Assembly (NCBI RefSeq): GCF_014699035.1
Contig: NZ_JACXAA010000008.1
Span: forward strand, 310,001 to 374,000
Source: Spirosoma validum
GTDB lineage: Bacteria > Bacteroidota > Bacteroidia > Cytophagales > Spirosomataceae
Direction of reading: 5' to 3'
Length of the DNA: 64,000 bases
Made by a program: the position numbers and the translations under genes. Positions 7,242 to 15,780 of this stretch are shown piece by piece. Positions within the stretch are counted from its first letter, which is position 1. Each line of letters opens with the position of its first letter. The notes beneath the pieces are model-generated. The model was not told the DNA's origin and made no database searches. It saw nothing but the letters and a program-made list of their open reading frames with translations.

Positions 7242-9377
7242 GTGCGCTCTGACGTTATTTTTCAATCCTCGCCCTGGTGGATTTTAGTGTGCCTGCTCGT
7301 TGGGGCAGTGTATGCCTTTGCTATGTATCAGCCGTTACCTCGCCTGACAGGGGGGGCAATGGTTGGAGGCTTCGATAAACGAACAACGTACGGATTGGCT
7401 GCTCTTCGCTTTGTGGTGGTCAGTTTCTTATGTTTTCTTTTATTGAACCCCCTGATTCGTAGTTTACGGACACTGACCGAAAAGCCTAAAGTGGTTCTGG
7501 CCATTGATAATTCTGAATCCGTGGCCGCAGCGGGTCGTCCTGCCCTCAACCAGACGCTAACGGCCTTACAAACGCTTCGCCAACAACTGATCGACAAGGG
7601 TTTAGACGTTTCGGTTCGTTCGCTGGGTGATAGCGTTACCGACAATGATCTGACGCAGATCCCTTTCACCCGACGCTCGACGGATTTGTCGGGACTGTTG
7701 TCGGGCATCCGCTCGGACTACGAAGGGCGTAACCTAAGCGACGTAGTGCTGATCTCGGATGGAATATTCAATCAGGGTTTGTCGCCTACGTTTGGGCAGT
7801 ATCCATTTGCTGTACAGACCGTTGGACTAGGTGACACGATTCCGAAAAAAGACATTCAACTCAAAGGCATTATTGCCAACCGGATTGCTTACCTCGGCAA
7901 CCAGTTTCCGGTTCAGGCTGAAATCATTAGCAGTGGCTTCCAGGGACGTAGCGCGACCGTAGTTCTACGGCAGAACGGAAAAGAACTGGGGCGTCAGTCG
8001 GTTAATTTTGGTAAAAATGATACGTTCAATCAGCTGACTTTCCAGACAACAGCTACGCAGAAGGGTGTTCAGCACTACGTTGTTGAAATAGTACCGCAAC
8101 CGGGTGAGTTCAGCACGCGTAATAACCGTCAGGATGTGTATCTGGATGTGATTGACGGTAAAGAGAAAATCCTGATGCTGGCGCTGGCTCCCCATCCGGA
8201 CGTGAAGGCAATCCGGAATATTCTGGAAAAGAACCAGAATTACGAGCTCGATATTCGGATTTTGACAGGAACTCCTGCCGAAGCCACCCCACCCGCCGAC
8301 AAGACCTACGACTTGATTATTCTGCATCAGATTCCCGATAATGGTGGCGTGGGGAATGCACTGGTCCAGAGATATCTGGCCAAGAATACACCCGTGCTGT
8401 TTGTGTTGGGGAATCAATCGGCCCTGGGTCCATTCAATACGTCGAATGCAGTGATGCAGGTAGCGGCTCAGGCAAACCAGAGCGATAAAGTAACGGGCAA
8501 TTTTAACTCTGAATTCAAGCAACTCAATTTTGATCCGGCACGACTTGAAATCCTGTCGAAATTCCCGCCGATGTCAGTGCCGTACGGGGAATTCAGATTA
8601 CAGCCTGGCACTGAGGTGGTTTTATGGCAACAGGTTGGTAGTGTTCGCACGGCTAAGCCATTGCTGGCATTGAACGTAGCGAGCGGTACGGCCTCCCGGT
8701 CGCGTAAAACGGCCGTGCTGGCTGGTGAAGGACTTTGGGCCTGGCGACTCGAAGAATATGCGTTAACCGACAAGCAGGATGTGGTCGATGAGTTGATTCA
8801 AAAAGTTATTCAACTGATTTCGGTCAAAGAAGATCGACGTAAACTCCGAGTTTACCCGATACGTAACGAGTTTGTGTCGGGGGAGAAGGTTATTTTTGAG
8901 ACAGAGCTGTATAATGATATTTATGAGCGACTGTTTGATAAACCCGTTCGGCTCGAAATAAGTGACGAAAAAGGATTGATTCGTTCGTTTAGCTACACAC
9001 CCACAGCAGCCAATAGTCGTTTTGAAATTAGCCGCTTGCCCGAAGGAGCATATCGGTTTAAGGCAAGCGTGACTGTAAATAACCGTTCGGAGCAATCATC
9101 CGGGCAGTTTGTTGTCCGCGATTTACAGCTCGAAGCACTGAATACAACCGCTGACCATGGTATGCTTCGGCAACTCGCTCAGCAAACCGGCGGACAGTAT
9201 TATACGGCCAGTCGCATCAACAGCCTGGTCCAAAACCTGACAAGTCGCCCCCATCCAGCTCGCCTGACCAGCACCGAAGAGATGAATGAGCTAATCAACT
9301 GGAGATGGTTGTTCTTCGTCGTGCTGATCTTAGCCTCAGTCGAGTGGGGGCTGCGAAAGTTTTATGGGGGATACTAA
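7242..9377 (+). CDS. Membrane protein with von Willebrand factor A domain
   Basis: 711 residues from a GTG start, chosen because the coding pattern begins there and the first transmembrane segment follows at once. Two N-terminal membrane helices (about residues 11-30 and 52-72) precede a VWA-type domain. This carries the metal-site motif DxSxS as DNSES at residues 89-93 in VVLAIDNSESV. A long periplasmic part rich in beta structure follows, and one more helix close to the end (WLFFVVLILASVEWGL) closes the protein. Bacteroidetes have families of such proteins beside MoxR/Bat-like genes, but none of those is adjacent here. The function is unknown; binding of an extracytoplasmic partner is an inference. 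Confidence 0.75.
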   Translation: MRSDVIFQSSPWWILVCLLVGAVYAFAMYQPLPRLTGGAMVGGFDKRTTYGLAALRFVVVSFLCFLLLNPLIRSLRTLTEKPKVVLAIDNSESVAAAGRPALNQTLTALQTLRQQLIDKGLDVSVRSLGDSVTDNDLTQIPFTRRSTDLSGLLSGIRSDYEGRNLSDVVLISDGIFNQGLSPTFGQYPFAVQTVGLGDTIPKKDIQLKGIIANRIAYLGNQFPVQAEIISSGFQGRSATVVLRQNGKELGRQSVNFGKNDTFNQLTFQTTATQKGVQHYVVEIVPQPGEFSTRNNRQDVYLDVIDGKEKILMLALAPHPDVKAIRNILEKNQNYELDIRILTGTPAEATPPADKTYDLIILHQIPDNGGVGNALVQRYLAKNTPVLFVLGNQSALGPFNTSNAVMQVAAQANQSDKVTGNFNSEFKQLNFDPARLEILSKFPPMSVPYGEFRLQPGTEVVLWQQVGSVRTAKPLLALNVASGTASRSRKTAVLAGEGLWAWRLEEYALTDKQDVVDELIQKVIQLISVKEDRRKLRVYPIRNEFVSGEKVIFETELYNDIYERLFDKPVRLEISDEKGLIRSFSYTPTAANSRFEISRLPEGAYRFKASVTVNNRSEQSSGQFVVRDLQLEALNTTADHGMLRQLAQQTGGQYYTASRINSLVQNLTSRPHPARLTSTEEMNELINWRWLFFVVLILASVEWGLRKFYGGY

Positions 9378-9432
9378 GCGTTAATTGGGTGTTTCAAAAC
9401 TCGTTAAACTATTTCATCCAAAACAGATGTTT

Positions 9433-9460
9433 TCTGCCTGTAAGCAGAGACTTAAATTTG
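9433..9460 (+). promoter_or_regulatory. Possible promoter with small inverted repeat upstream of the small gene pair
   Basis: TAAATTTG at 9453-9460 fits the -7 box and would start transcription about 15-20 nt before the first ATG. A TCTGC / GCAGA inverted repeat (9433-9448) sits over the -33 region and could be an operator. No clear TTG is found at the usual distance. Confidence 0.4.
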
Positions 9461-9480
9461 GTATGTTCGTCTAAAACCTA

Positions 9481-9660
9481 ATGACTATCATGAAAACGCC
9501 ACCCCAACCCATGACAGCCCGCGAAAAAATTCGCAAGCTTGTTGACGTAAAAGCACAGGTGCAACGGGAAGCGCGGGAACGATACCAGAACGATCCTGAG
9601 TATCGGGCTGTATTTGAGCGATTAGAGAAAAAAAATGCCGAAAGACGCGCCAGTAAATAA
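9481..9660 (+). CDS. Small charged protein, first gene of an overlapping pair
   Basis: 59 residues from ATG 9481, or 56 from ATG 9490, which begins MKTPPQPMTAREKIRKL and is perhaps the better start. It is highly charged and predicted to be all helix: MTAREKIRKL then QREARERYQNDPEYRAVF and a basic tail. No signal peptide or membrane segment is present and no family is recognised. Its last 26 nt overlap the start of the following DUF6169-like gene, so the two are translationally linked. Size, charge and overlap resemble the first gene of a toxin-antitoxin or other two-component small system, but this is only an architectural argument. The reading frame continues in register up to the overlap, which supports it as a real gene. 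Confidence 0.6.
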   Translation: MTIMKTPPQPMTAREKIRKLVDVKAQVQREARERYQNDPEYRAVFERLEKKNAERRASK

Positions 9661-10060
9661 ATACGAGTTTGCTGGTGGACAACAGAATTCTTATTCTTTT
9701 TCAACGTACGATAGAGTCCGATATGAAATTAAGTTCGTTCCATCGGCTTACCTGTTTGTCGATTACGTAGACCATCATGTCGATGCCTATGAAATGGTCA
9801 TTGCTGTAGCCGATAATCCGAACGGTAAACGTATTCCCGCTGACCGGCTTACAGAACCCACTATCCGCGCTATTTTCTACGACTTTTTTCGTTCAAAGGA
9901 ACACGTAATCATTTATATCTGCGATAGCTCCGACGGCCGACAGGAAGTCCGCTTTCGAAAATTCACGAGCTGGTATTATAAGAACATCGCCGTTGATCTG
10001 TTCAAAATGGATGCCCCCTTCCCGACGGTGACCGGTTTACGCTCTTATTCGGTATTTTAA
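9635..10060 (+). CDS. DUF6169-like protein, C-terminus apparently truncated by a frameshift
   Basis: 141 residues. It begins YEFAGGQQNSYSFSTYDRV and has a central RLTEPTIRAIFYDFF, then VIIYICDSSDGRQEVRFRKF. This is the pattern I associate with the DUF6169 family of Bacteroidetes (recalled, not searched). It is soluble with no signal peptide. The frame stops at 10058-10060 right after a run of four T. In the frame that a fifth T would open, the sequence continues FLSKKNPYFSQFVELFKR and ends at 10126-10128. This looks like the natural end of the protein, so one base may be lost there by mutation, sequencing error or slippage. It overlaps the small upstream gene by 26 nt. The function is unknown. 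Confidence 0.7.
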   Translation: MPKDAPVNKYEFAGGQQNSYSFSTYDRVRYEIKFVPSAYLFVDYVDHHVDAYEMVIAVADNPNGKRIPADRLTEPTIRAIFYDFFRSKEHVIIYICDSSDGRQEVRFRKFTSWYYKNIAVDLFKMDAPFPTVTGLRSYSVF

Positions 10061-10179
10061 GTAAGAAGAATCCTTATTTCAGCCAGTTTGTTGAGCTGTT
10101 TAAACGTTTGGTAGAGGCTGACAAATAAACGCTACGCTGCTTAATCAGAAGCTAAATACACTAAATTCTCATCAGGTAT

Positions 10180-12621
10180 TTACTCCCCCGCTACGTCCTT
10201 CTCTGCTCGAATTGCATTGTATACGAACCGAACTTCGCTGTACGTTACGCTGCTGCCTAAGCCCTGCATTACTTCTCCCATAGTCGTGGGACGATACGTT
10301 TCCATATACGCTTGAATGGCTGCTAATTTGTCTACTGGTAACACATCCTCGATTGCCAGTTGACCAGCCGCTATACTCCTGGCAAGATGCCCTTCAATTG
10401 TCGAAATGGCTAACCCGCGTTCGGTGGAAATTTCAGTAATGGTTTTGCCGGAGCGGAAAAGGGTTAACGTAGCAGCATCGGAATCGCCTTTGGTGGCCTT
10501 CGGCTTCTTTTCTTTAGGCGAAGCTGAACGTGCGGTTCGCTCGGTATAATCGCGAATGACAGCTAATACGTCGTTACCGATCTGTTTTACTTTAGTTTTG
10601 CCAAATCCTTTGATAGCGAGAAGCTCGTCTTTGGTTGTCGGACGAAGGCGGGCCAACTCTACGATAGTTTTCTGGGGAAGTACCATATAGCCCGACGTAT
10701 CGTGTTCGCCAGCCATGTCGTTTCGCCACTTCACCAACGCACCATATAAGCCCCCTTTTCCTGTATCATCAGCGCTTGCCGGGCGTTCGGTTTTCTTTCG
10801 ATTTGGCTGGAAGTCCAGCTCGGCGCGGTTACGGGCCTGTAGGTAAGCCAGGGCGTCGAAGCCATCCCGACAGCTCTCAAAACTGCGTAGTTTACTGAAC
10901 AGCTCTTTCTCTAGTTCGTCTGTGGCTTCCTGAATCGCTTCGCGCACTTGTTTATTGTCACAATCGGTTGGGCATTGGCGTAGTAACAAAAGCAACTCGT
11001 TACCGAGCACTGTCTGGAAATACGTAGCCGCTTTCTGGATTCGCTCCTGTAACAATTTGTTGCGTTCGGGAAGCTCCTCGCTGGTAAAGTAAGCCGGAAG
11101 TTGCTGCTGAAAACGCTCGGTAATGTCACGAACTTTTGTCCGTAGCAGTTCCGTCAGTTGCGTAATGATGGTGCTGCATTCGGCGTCCAGACTGCTGCCA
11201 TGTTCGTTAACAATTCGGCGGCAGCGATAGAGTAAGGAGTTCGCTCGTTCGAACGAAAACAACTCCTGAAGTAGACTTTGTTGATTCGTTCGTTTGGCGT
11301 CGTGCAGATGCTCTTCGGTTGGTGTCTGCTGCTGAACCTGTTCATGGAAATCCTCTATTTCCGATTCCGTTTTGATACTACGCGACGGAATAGGGGCACG
11401 TAGTACCAGTCCATCGAGGGTTTTACAGCGACTGAGTGCTACGTATACCTGTCCGTGTGCGAAAGCGGCCGACGCGTCGATAATAGCCTTCTCGAACGTA
11501 AGACCCTGACTTTTATGAATCGTAATGGCCCAGGCGAGTTTCAACGGAAACTGCGTGAAGGTGCCAACAGCTTCGCTCTTAATTTCTTTTGTCGTCGGGT
11601 CGATGCTGTAGCGAACGTTTGTCCAGGCCGCTGGGTACACAGCAATTTCTTCGTCCTCCTGCTGACTCGTTACGTAGATGACATCATCGTCCATATCAGT
11701 TATCCGCCCGATTTTGCCGTTGTAATAGAGTTTATCACGGGAAATATCATTCTTAACGAACATCACCTGCGCCCCAACTTTCAGATCAAGACTAACTTCA
11801 GTCGGATAAGCGTGGGTTGGAAAATCGCCTTCAACAGTGGCTTCGAAGGTGTGCAGTTTCGTTTTAAGATTCTTAAGCTTGGTACTGTTGATTTGCTGAG
11901 CCGTTGTATTGTGCGTCGAGAGTGTAATATAGCCTTCCGTATCGTCGGGAGCGAAATCAGGAACGTAGCGTTGATTCAAATCCGCCAGTTGCGCTGACGT
12001 GACTGTTTTTTCACGGATGCTGTTTAGCAGACTAATGAATCGTTCGTCGGATTGCCGGTATATGTGCGTTAGCTCAATCGATACGTACGGAGTCTGACGC
12101 AACGCCCGACTACCGAAAAAATAGCCGGTTTCGTAATACGGTCTGAGCAATTCCCATTCGTCATCTTTAATGACCGGAGGCAGTTGCTGCATATCGCCGA
12201 TGAGTAACAACTGAACACCTCCAAACGGCTGTGAACTGGAACGATACCGGCGAAGAATTTCATCGATGCCATCCAGTACGTCGGCTCGTACCATACTGAT
12301 TTCGTCGATAACCAGCAGATCGAGGGTACGTAGCAGATTGATTTTATCACGATTGAATTTTCGGCCCTCGCGCTGGGTCGACCCCGGTACTAATGGGCCA
12401 AATGGAAGCTGAAATAGTGAATGAATCGTTACCCCACCCGCATTAATAGCTGCTACGCCCGTTGGGGCGACAACCGCAAGCCGCTTGGCGCTAAGTTGCT
12501 TGATCTGATGAAGAAAAGTTGTTTTTCCGGTTCCGGCTTTCCCGGTTAAAAAAATATTCCGGTTCGTATGGAGGACGAAATTGTGGGCAAGATCAAGTTT
12601 CTCGTTTACGGAAATAGCCAT
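10180..12621 (-). CDS. Pif1/RecD-like superfamily 1 helicase with HRDC and HTH domains
   Basis: 813 residues from the ATG at 12621 (MAISVNEKLDLAHNF); a start nine codons further upstream has no support. Walker A is GKAGTGKTT at 27-35. PTGVAAINAGG follows and Walker B is LLVIDEISMVRADVL. The helicase C-terminal motif AWAITIHKSQGLTFEKAIID with VALSRCKTLDGL closes the motor. After a linker there is an HRDC-type helical domain around LVKWRNDMAG and RLRPTTKDELLAIKGFGKTKV, and a C-terminal helix-turn-helix with TITEISTERGLAISTIEGHLA-type spacing. Pif1-like helicases unwind structured DNA during replication and repair. This fused layout is widespread in Bacteroidetes. It is convergent with the small gene pair and divergent from the DUF2027/Smr gene. 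Confidence 0.87.
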   Translation of the reverse strand: MAISVNEKLDLAHNFVLHTNRNIFLTGKAGTGKTTFLHQIKQLSAKRLAVVAPTGVAAINAGGVTIHSLFQLPFGPLVPGSTQREGRKFNRDKINLLRTLDLLVIDEISMVRADVLDGIDEILRRYRSSSQPFGGVQLLLIGDMQQLPPVIKDDEWELLRPYYETGYFFGSRALRQTPYVSIELTHIYRQSDERFISLLNSIREKTVTSAQLADLNQRYVPDFAPDDTEGYITLSTHNTTAQQINSTKLKNLKTKLHTFEATVEGDFPTHAYPTEVSLDLKVGAQVMFVKNDISRDKLYYNGKIGRITDMDDDVIYVTSQQEDEEIAVYPAAWTNVRYSIDPTTKEIKSEAVGTFTQFPLKLAWAITIHKSQGLTFEKAIIDASAAFAHGQVYVALSRCKTLDGLVLRAPIPSRSIKTESEIEDFHEQVQQQTPTEEHLHDAKRTNQQSLLQELFSFERANSLLYRCRRIVNEHGSSLDAECSTIITQLTELLRTKVRDITERFQQQLPAYFTSEELPERNKLLQERIQKAATYFQTVLGNELLLLLRQCPTDCDNKQVREAIQEATDELEKELFSKLRSFESCRDGFDALAYLQARNRAELDFQPNRKKTERPASADDTGKGGLYGALVKWRNDMAGEHDTSGYMVLPQKTIVELARLRPTTKDELLAIKGFGKTKVKQIGNDVLAVIRDYTERTARSASPKEKKPKATKGDSDAATLTLFRSGKTITEISTERGLAISTIEGHLARSIAAGQLAIEDVLPVDKLAAIQAYMETYRPTTMGEVMQGLGSSVTYSEVRFVYNAIRAEKDVAGE

Positions 12622-12645
12622 AAAAACACAGCAGTCTGAATCCGG

Positions 12646-12653
12646 CAAATGTA
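12646..12653 (-). promoter_or_regulatory. Possible -7 box of the helicase gene
   Basis: On the minus strand the sequence reads TACATTTG (TAnnTTTG), about 25 nt before the start codon at 12621. No good TTG is found at 19 nt, so this is only weakly supported. Confidence 0.35.
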
Positions 12654-12831
12654 CTCATTTATGGGATGAGCTTTTACTTGCCAAACGATTAGGTAAATGA
12701 TTTTAAATCTAAAGGGAGGGTTTTTTGCTTATATCCGTTATACTTTTGACGAGGAATAACCGACGGGGTTAGATCGAAGTAAATAGTGACTATCGGCTAA
12801 CTGAATTGGTGAACCATAACGATTGATTTGT

Positions 12832-13860
12832 ATGAATATTGGTGATAAAGTCCGGCTATTGCGGGCGAAAGAGCAGGGAGTTGTGTCGCGGTTTCTGCCC
12901 GACGGTATGATTGAAATTGAGATTGAAGATGGCTTTCGAATACCGGTTGTCCGTTCAGAACTGGTGCTGGTCTCACCGCTGGAAGCTGAACGATTGCTGA
13001 AAACCAGTACCTATGCTCCCCAGAAAACGGTGACACCATCGGCACCAGCAATTCTGTCGAATCAGGGCGTCTATCTGGCGTTCGTACCTGTCAACGACCG
13101 TGAATATACCCTCCATTTAATTAACAATACCGACTGGGAAGTTCCTTACGTATTGGGTGAAGAATCGGCGGCCGTTGGGGGAGGAGTGCAGTTTCGAGGT
13201 CTGCATAGTGGCGTTCTGAAAGCCAAATCGCAGCAGAAAATGAACGATCTCTATACCCACGCTAAATTCGAAGAATGGCCAACGTTTGTTGTACAGGGAT
13301 TATGGTTTCGGGCCGGAAAAGCGTCGTTACGGGCTCCATTAGTGAAGCGTTTTAAAGCCCGGGCTGCTACGTTCTTCAAGAATAAAACAACGGTGCCGGT
13401 TTTGCTGCAACCTGGGTTTCTAACGCAGCTGGATGCCGAAAATCAGGAGCTTTCACAACAAGATCCAGCCCCTGCCCGACCCAACCAGCCTAAGCCAACA
13501 ACGATTCGGCCGGAGGACCTGAAAGCCGAAATGCTCAAACCTAAATCAGATACGAGCGCGGTTTCGGTGGAACGTCCGTCGTCGGTTGTCGATTTACATA
13601 CGGAAGCGTTGTTGCCCAAAGGGCAGGAGGGACGTGGCCCGGCTGATTTGCTGAAACTTCAACTCGATACGTTCGAGAAAGCGCTGGAAAACGCCATTGC
13701 CAGTGGTATGAGCGACATTACGTTTATTCATGGTGTCGGGAGCGGTTCCCTGCGAACAGAATTGCACAAACGCTTAGGCAAGCATCCAAACGTTAAATTC
13801 TTTGAAGACGCTCAGAAACAGAAGTTTGGCTATGGTGCCACGAAGGTTACGATTAAGTAA
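12832..13860 (+). CDS. DUF2027 protein with C-terminal Smr domain
   Basis: 342 residues from the ATG at 12832 (MNIGDKVRLLRAKEQG). An N-terminal small beta domain of the type in DUF2027 proteins (IGDKVRLL..GVVSRFLPDGMIEIEIEDGF) is followed by a beta-rich middle part and a proline-rich linker at about 200-245. The C-terminal Smr domain begins VDLHTEALLP and contains the signature ITFIHGVGSGSLRTEL near residue 300. Smr domains are found in MutS2 and in nucleases acting on branched DNA or stalled ribosomes; which applies to this family is not known. It is probably cytoplasmic. The two-domain order and length are those usual in Bacteroidetes. Confidence 0.85.
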   Translation: MNIGDKVRLLRAKEQGVVSRFLPDGMIEIEIEDGFRIPVVRSELVLVSPLEAERLLKTSTYAPQKTVTPSAPAILSNQGVYLAFVPVNDREYTLHLINNTDWEVPYVLGEESAAVGGGVQFRGLHSGVLKAKSQQKMNDLYTHAKFEEWPTFVVQGLWFRAGKASLRAPLVKRFKARAATFFKNKTTVPVLLQPGFLTQLDAENQELSQQDPAPARPNQPKPTTIRPEDLKAEMLKPKSDTSAVSVERPSSVVDLHTEALLPKGQEGRGPADLLKLQLDTFEKALENAIASGMSDITFIHGVGSGSLRTELHKRLGKHPNVKFFEDAQKQKFGYGATKVTIK

Positions 13861-13888
13861 TAGTTTTTTGCCACAACGATACGCAGAG

Positions 13889-15328
13889 ATGACACGGACA
13901 TACACCAAGAAATCTCTGGGTATATCCAGGCGTCTTTGTGTATCTCTGTGTCTTAGCTTTTTTATTCTATCTTGTCAACCATCCGGTAGCCGCCTGAATC
14001 CGAAAGCCCCGAAAGAAGCCTATAACACCACCGAAATGGAAGTCCGTAACGAGCGTTTTTTGTCTACTGTTCACGTACCGGTTTCAATCGCCATGGCCGA
14101 TGTCGAACGGCAAATCAATGGGCAGGTTAATGGACTTATTTATGAGGATAATAGCCTGGACGATAATAACCACGATCAGTTCATGGTGAAAGTCTGGAAG
14201 CGGGGCACAATTATCGTCAATGCACAGGACAGCCTGTTTCATTTTATTGTTCCGTTACGTATCTGGGCCAAGGCGGGCGTATCGGTACTGGGATTTACGC
14301 AATACAGGGAAACGGAATTCGAAATTGATTTACGGTTCAAAACAAAGTTTGATCTTGAGCGCGACTGGTCGGTTCATACCCAAACGCAGGCGGATGGCTA
14401 CGGCTGGGTACGTCGTCCGACGGTAAGCGTTATTGGCGTAAATATTCCGATTACGAACATCGTTGGACGATTAATCGACAAAAATCTGGGTACGATTACC
14501 AAATCTCTCGACCAGCAGATTCACCGGAATATAGACTTACGAACCCCTGTGCTGAAAGCCTGGAATACGTTGCGTGAACCGTATCTTCTTTCCGAAAAAT
14601 ACCGAACGTATCTACAAGTGGTGCCCAAACGAATCTTGATCACGCCACTACGTTTCGAGAACCGGGTTATCCGTGCAACCATTGGTATTGAAGGCTTTAC
14701 ATTGACAACGACTGGGGCAAAACCCGATGTGCGTCCGGCCGTATCGTTGCCCGACTTAACGGTGGTTCCGCATGTGAAGGACGATTTTCAGATTGGCTTA
14801 TTGAGCGAAGCCAGTTATGAAGAAGCCGCTAAACTGGTTGCAGAGGAGTTTGTCGGAAAGTCGTTTTCGTTCAGCGATAATCGCTACAACATTACCATCA
14901 CCAGCATGGATATGTATGGTCAGAATGAAAACCTGATTATCAAAGCTGGACTCAAAGGGACCATCAACGGAGATATTTACATGAAAGGTCGTCCGTACTA
15001 CGATGCCCACGATCAGACAATTTCGCTGAAAGATCTTCAGTATGATCTGGATACAAAAAACGTTCTGGCTAAATCGGCGAATTGGTTATTGAAAGGAACC
15101 TTTGCCCGAACGCTGGAAAAGCAGCTCACCATTCCGGTCGGTTCTCAGATCGCCGACATGCAAAAGCTGCTACAGGAGCGACTCAAAAATAACCAGTTAG
15201 CCAAAGGTGTCGTGATTAACGGCCATATCGACGAAATCAGGCCTGATCAGGTTTACTTAACTCCAACTGCGTTACTGGCTGTTGTGAACGCACGCGGTCG
15301 GATTGATGTGAAAGTAGAAGGCTTATAA
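13889..15328 (+). CDS. DUF4403 family lipoprotein
   Basis: 479 residues from the ATG at 13889, 29 nt after the preceding gene. The start is set by the lipoprotein signal peptide, whose hydrophobic core ends FFILSC with the acylated Cys. An earlier in-frame start at 13802 would overlap the Smr gene and bury the signal. The body is rich in beta strands with amphipathic segments, including VHVPVSIAMADVERQINGQV at the front, as in DUF4403, a family of envelope lipoproteins resembling lipid-binding tubular proteins. The role in the outer membrane is unknown. The codons of the signal peptide lie in an inverted repeat (see findings). The RNase P RNA gene follows about 37 nt downstream. Confidence 0.8.
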   Translation: MTRTYTKKSLGISRRLCVSLCLSFFILSCQPSGSRLNPKAPKEAYNTTEMEVRNERFLSTVHVPVSIAMADVERQINGQVNGLIYEDNSLDDNNHDQFMVKVWKRGTIIVNAQDSLFHFIVPLRIWAKAGVSVLGFTQYRETEFEIDLRFKTKFDLERDWSVHTQTQADGYGWVRRPTVSVIGVNIPITNIVGRLIDKNLGTITKSLDQQIHRNIDLRTPVLKAWNTLREPYLLSEKYRTYLQVVPKRILITPLRFENRVIRATIGIEGFTLTTTGAKPDVRPAVSLPDLTVVPHVKDDFQIGLLSEASYEEAAKLVAEEFVGKSFSFSDNRYNITITSMDMYGQNENLIIKAGLKGTINGDIYMKGRPYYDAHDQTISLKDLQYDLDTKNVLAKSANWLLKGTFARTLEKQLTIPVGSQIADMQKLLQERLKNNQLAKGVVINGHIDEIRPDQVYLTPTALLAVVNARGRIDVKVEGL

Positions 15329-15351
15329 ACGACTATTGCTGATAAACTACG

Positions 15352-15359
15352 TATCTTTG
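15352..15359 (+). promoter_or_regulatory. -7 box of the RNase P RNA gene
   Basis: TATCTTTG ends six bases before the predicted 5' end of the RNA. This distance calibrates the start-site spacing for other boxes in the window. The -33 element is not obvious. Confidence 0.65.
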
Positions 15360-15365
15360 TCCTGA

Positions 15366-15773
15366 GCCGAAGCGGTACGAGTCGTCTTATCGCGCCAGGT
15401 TAACCTGGTGAGGAAAGTCCGGGCAGCGTAGGGCACCCTACTTCCTAACGGGAAGGCAGATAACGGGCGACGGTTATCTGACAGCCAGTGTCACAGAAAA
15501 TAAACCGCTCTGAGCAATCCGAGTAAGGGTGAAATGGTAGTGTAAGAGACTACCGCTTGCCAGGCGACTGGCGGGGCAGGATAAACCTTAGGGGCTGAAA
15601 GACCAAATAAGCGCTGAATGCGGGGCGGCTCGTCTCCGTTCCGAAGTAATTCGGACGTCAGCGCGGGTAGGTCGAACGAGGTGATCGGTGACGATCATCC
15701 CAGATAAATGATAAGACGCCGGACCGTAAGGCCCGGCGACAGAACCCGGCTTATAGACTCGTACCGTGTCGGC
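15366..15773 (+). ncRNA. rnpB: RNase P RNA (bacterial type A)
   Basis: The catalytic RNA of RNase P, which trims tRNA 5' leaders. The 5' part carries the invariant GAGGAAAGTCCGGGC around 15409-15423, and ACAGAA with CCCGGCTTAT lies near the 3' end. The P1 helix closes both ends: GGTACGAGTC at 15374-15383 pairs with GACTCGTACC at 15756-15765, extended by GCCGA with TCGGC. The total of about 408 nt is normal for type A. The ends were set from P1 and from the promoter box at 15352-15359. Confidence 0.95.
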
Positions 15774-15780
15774 TTTTGGG

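Noticed and set aside
11455..11997. 180-codon open frame antisense to the helicase gene
   Set aside because: It lies opposite conserved helicase motifs and shows no family character; typical shadow frame.
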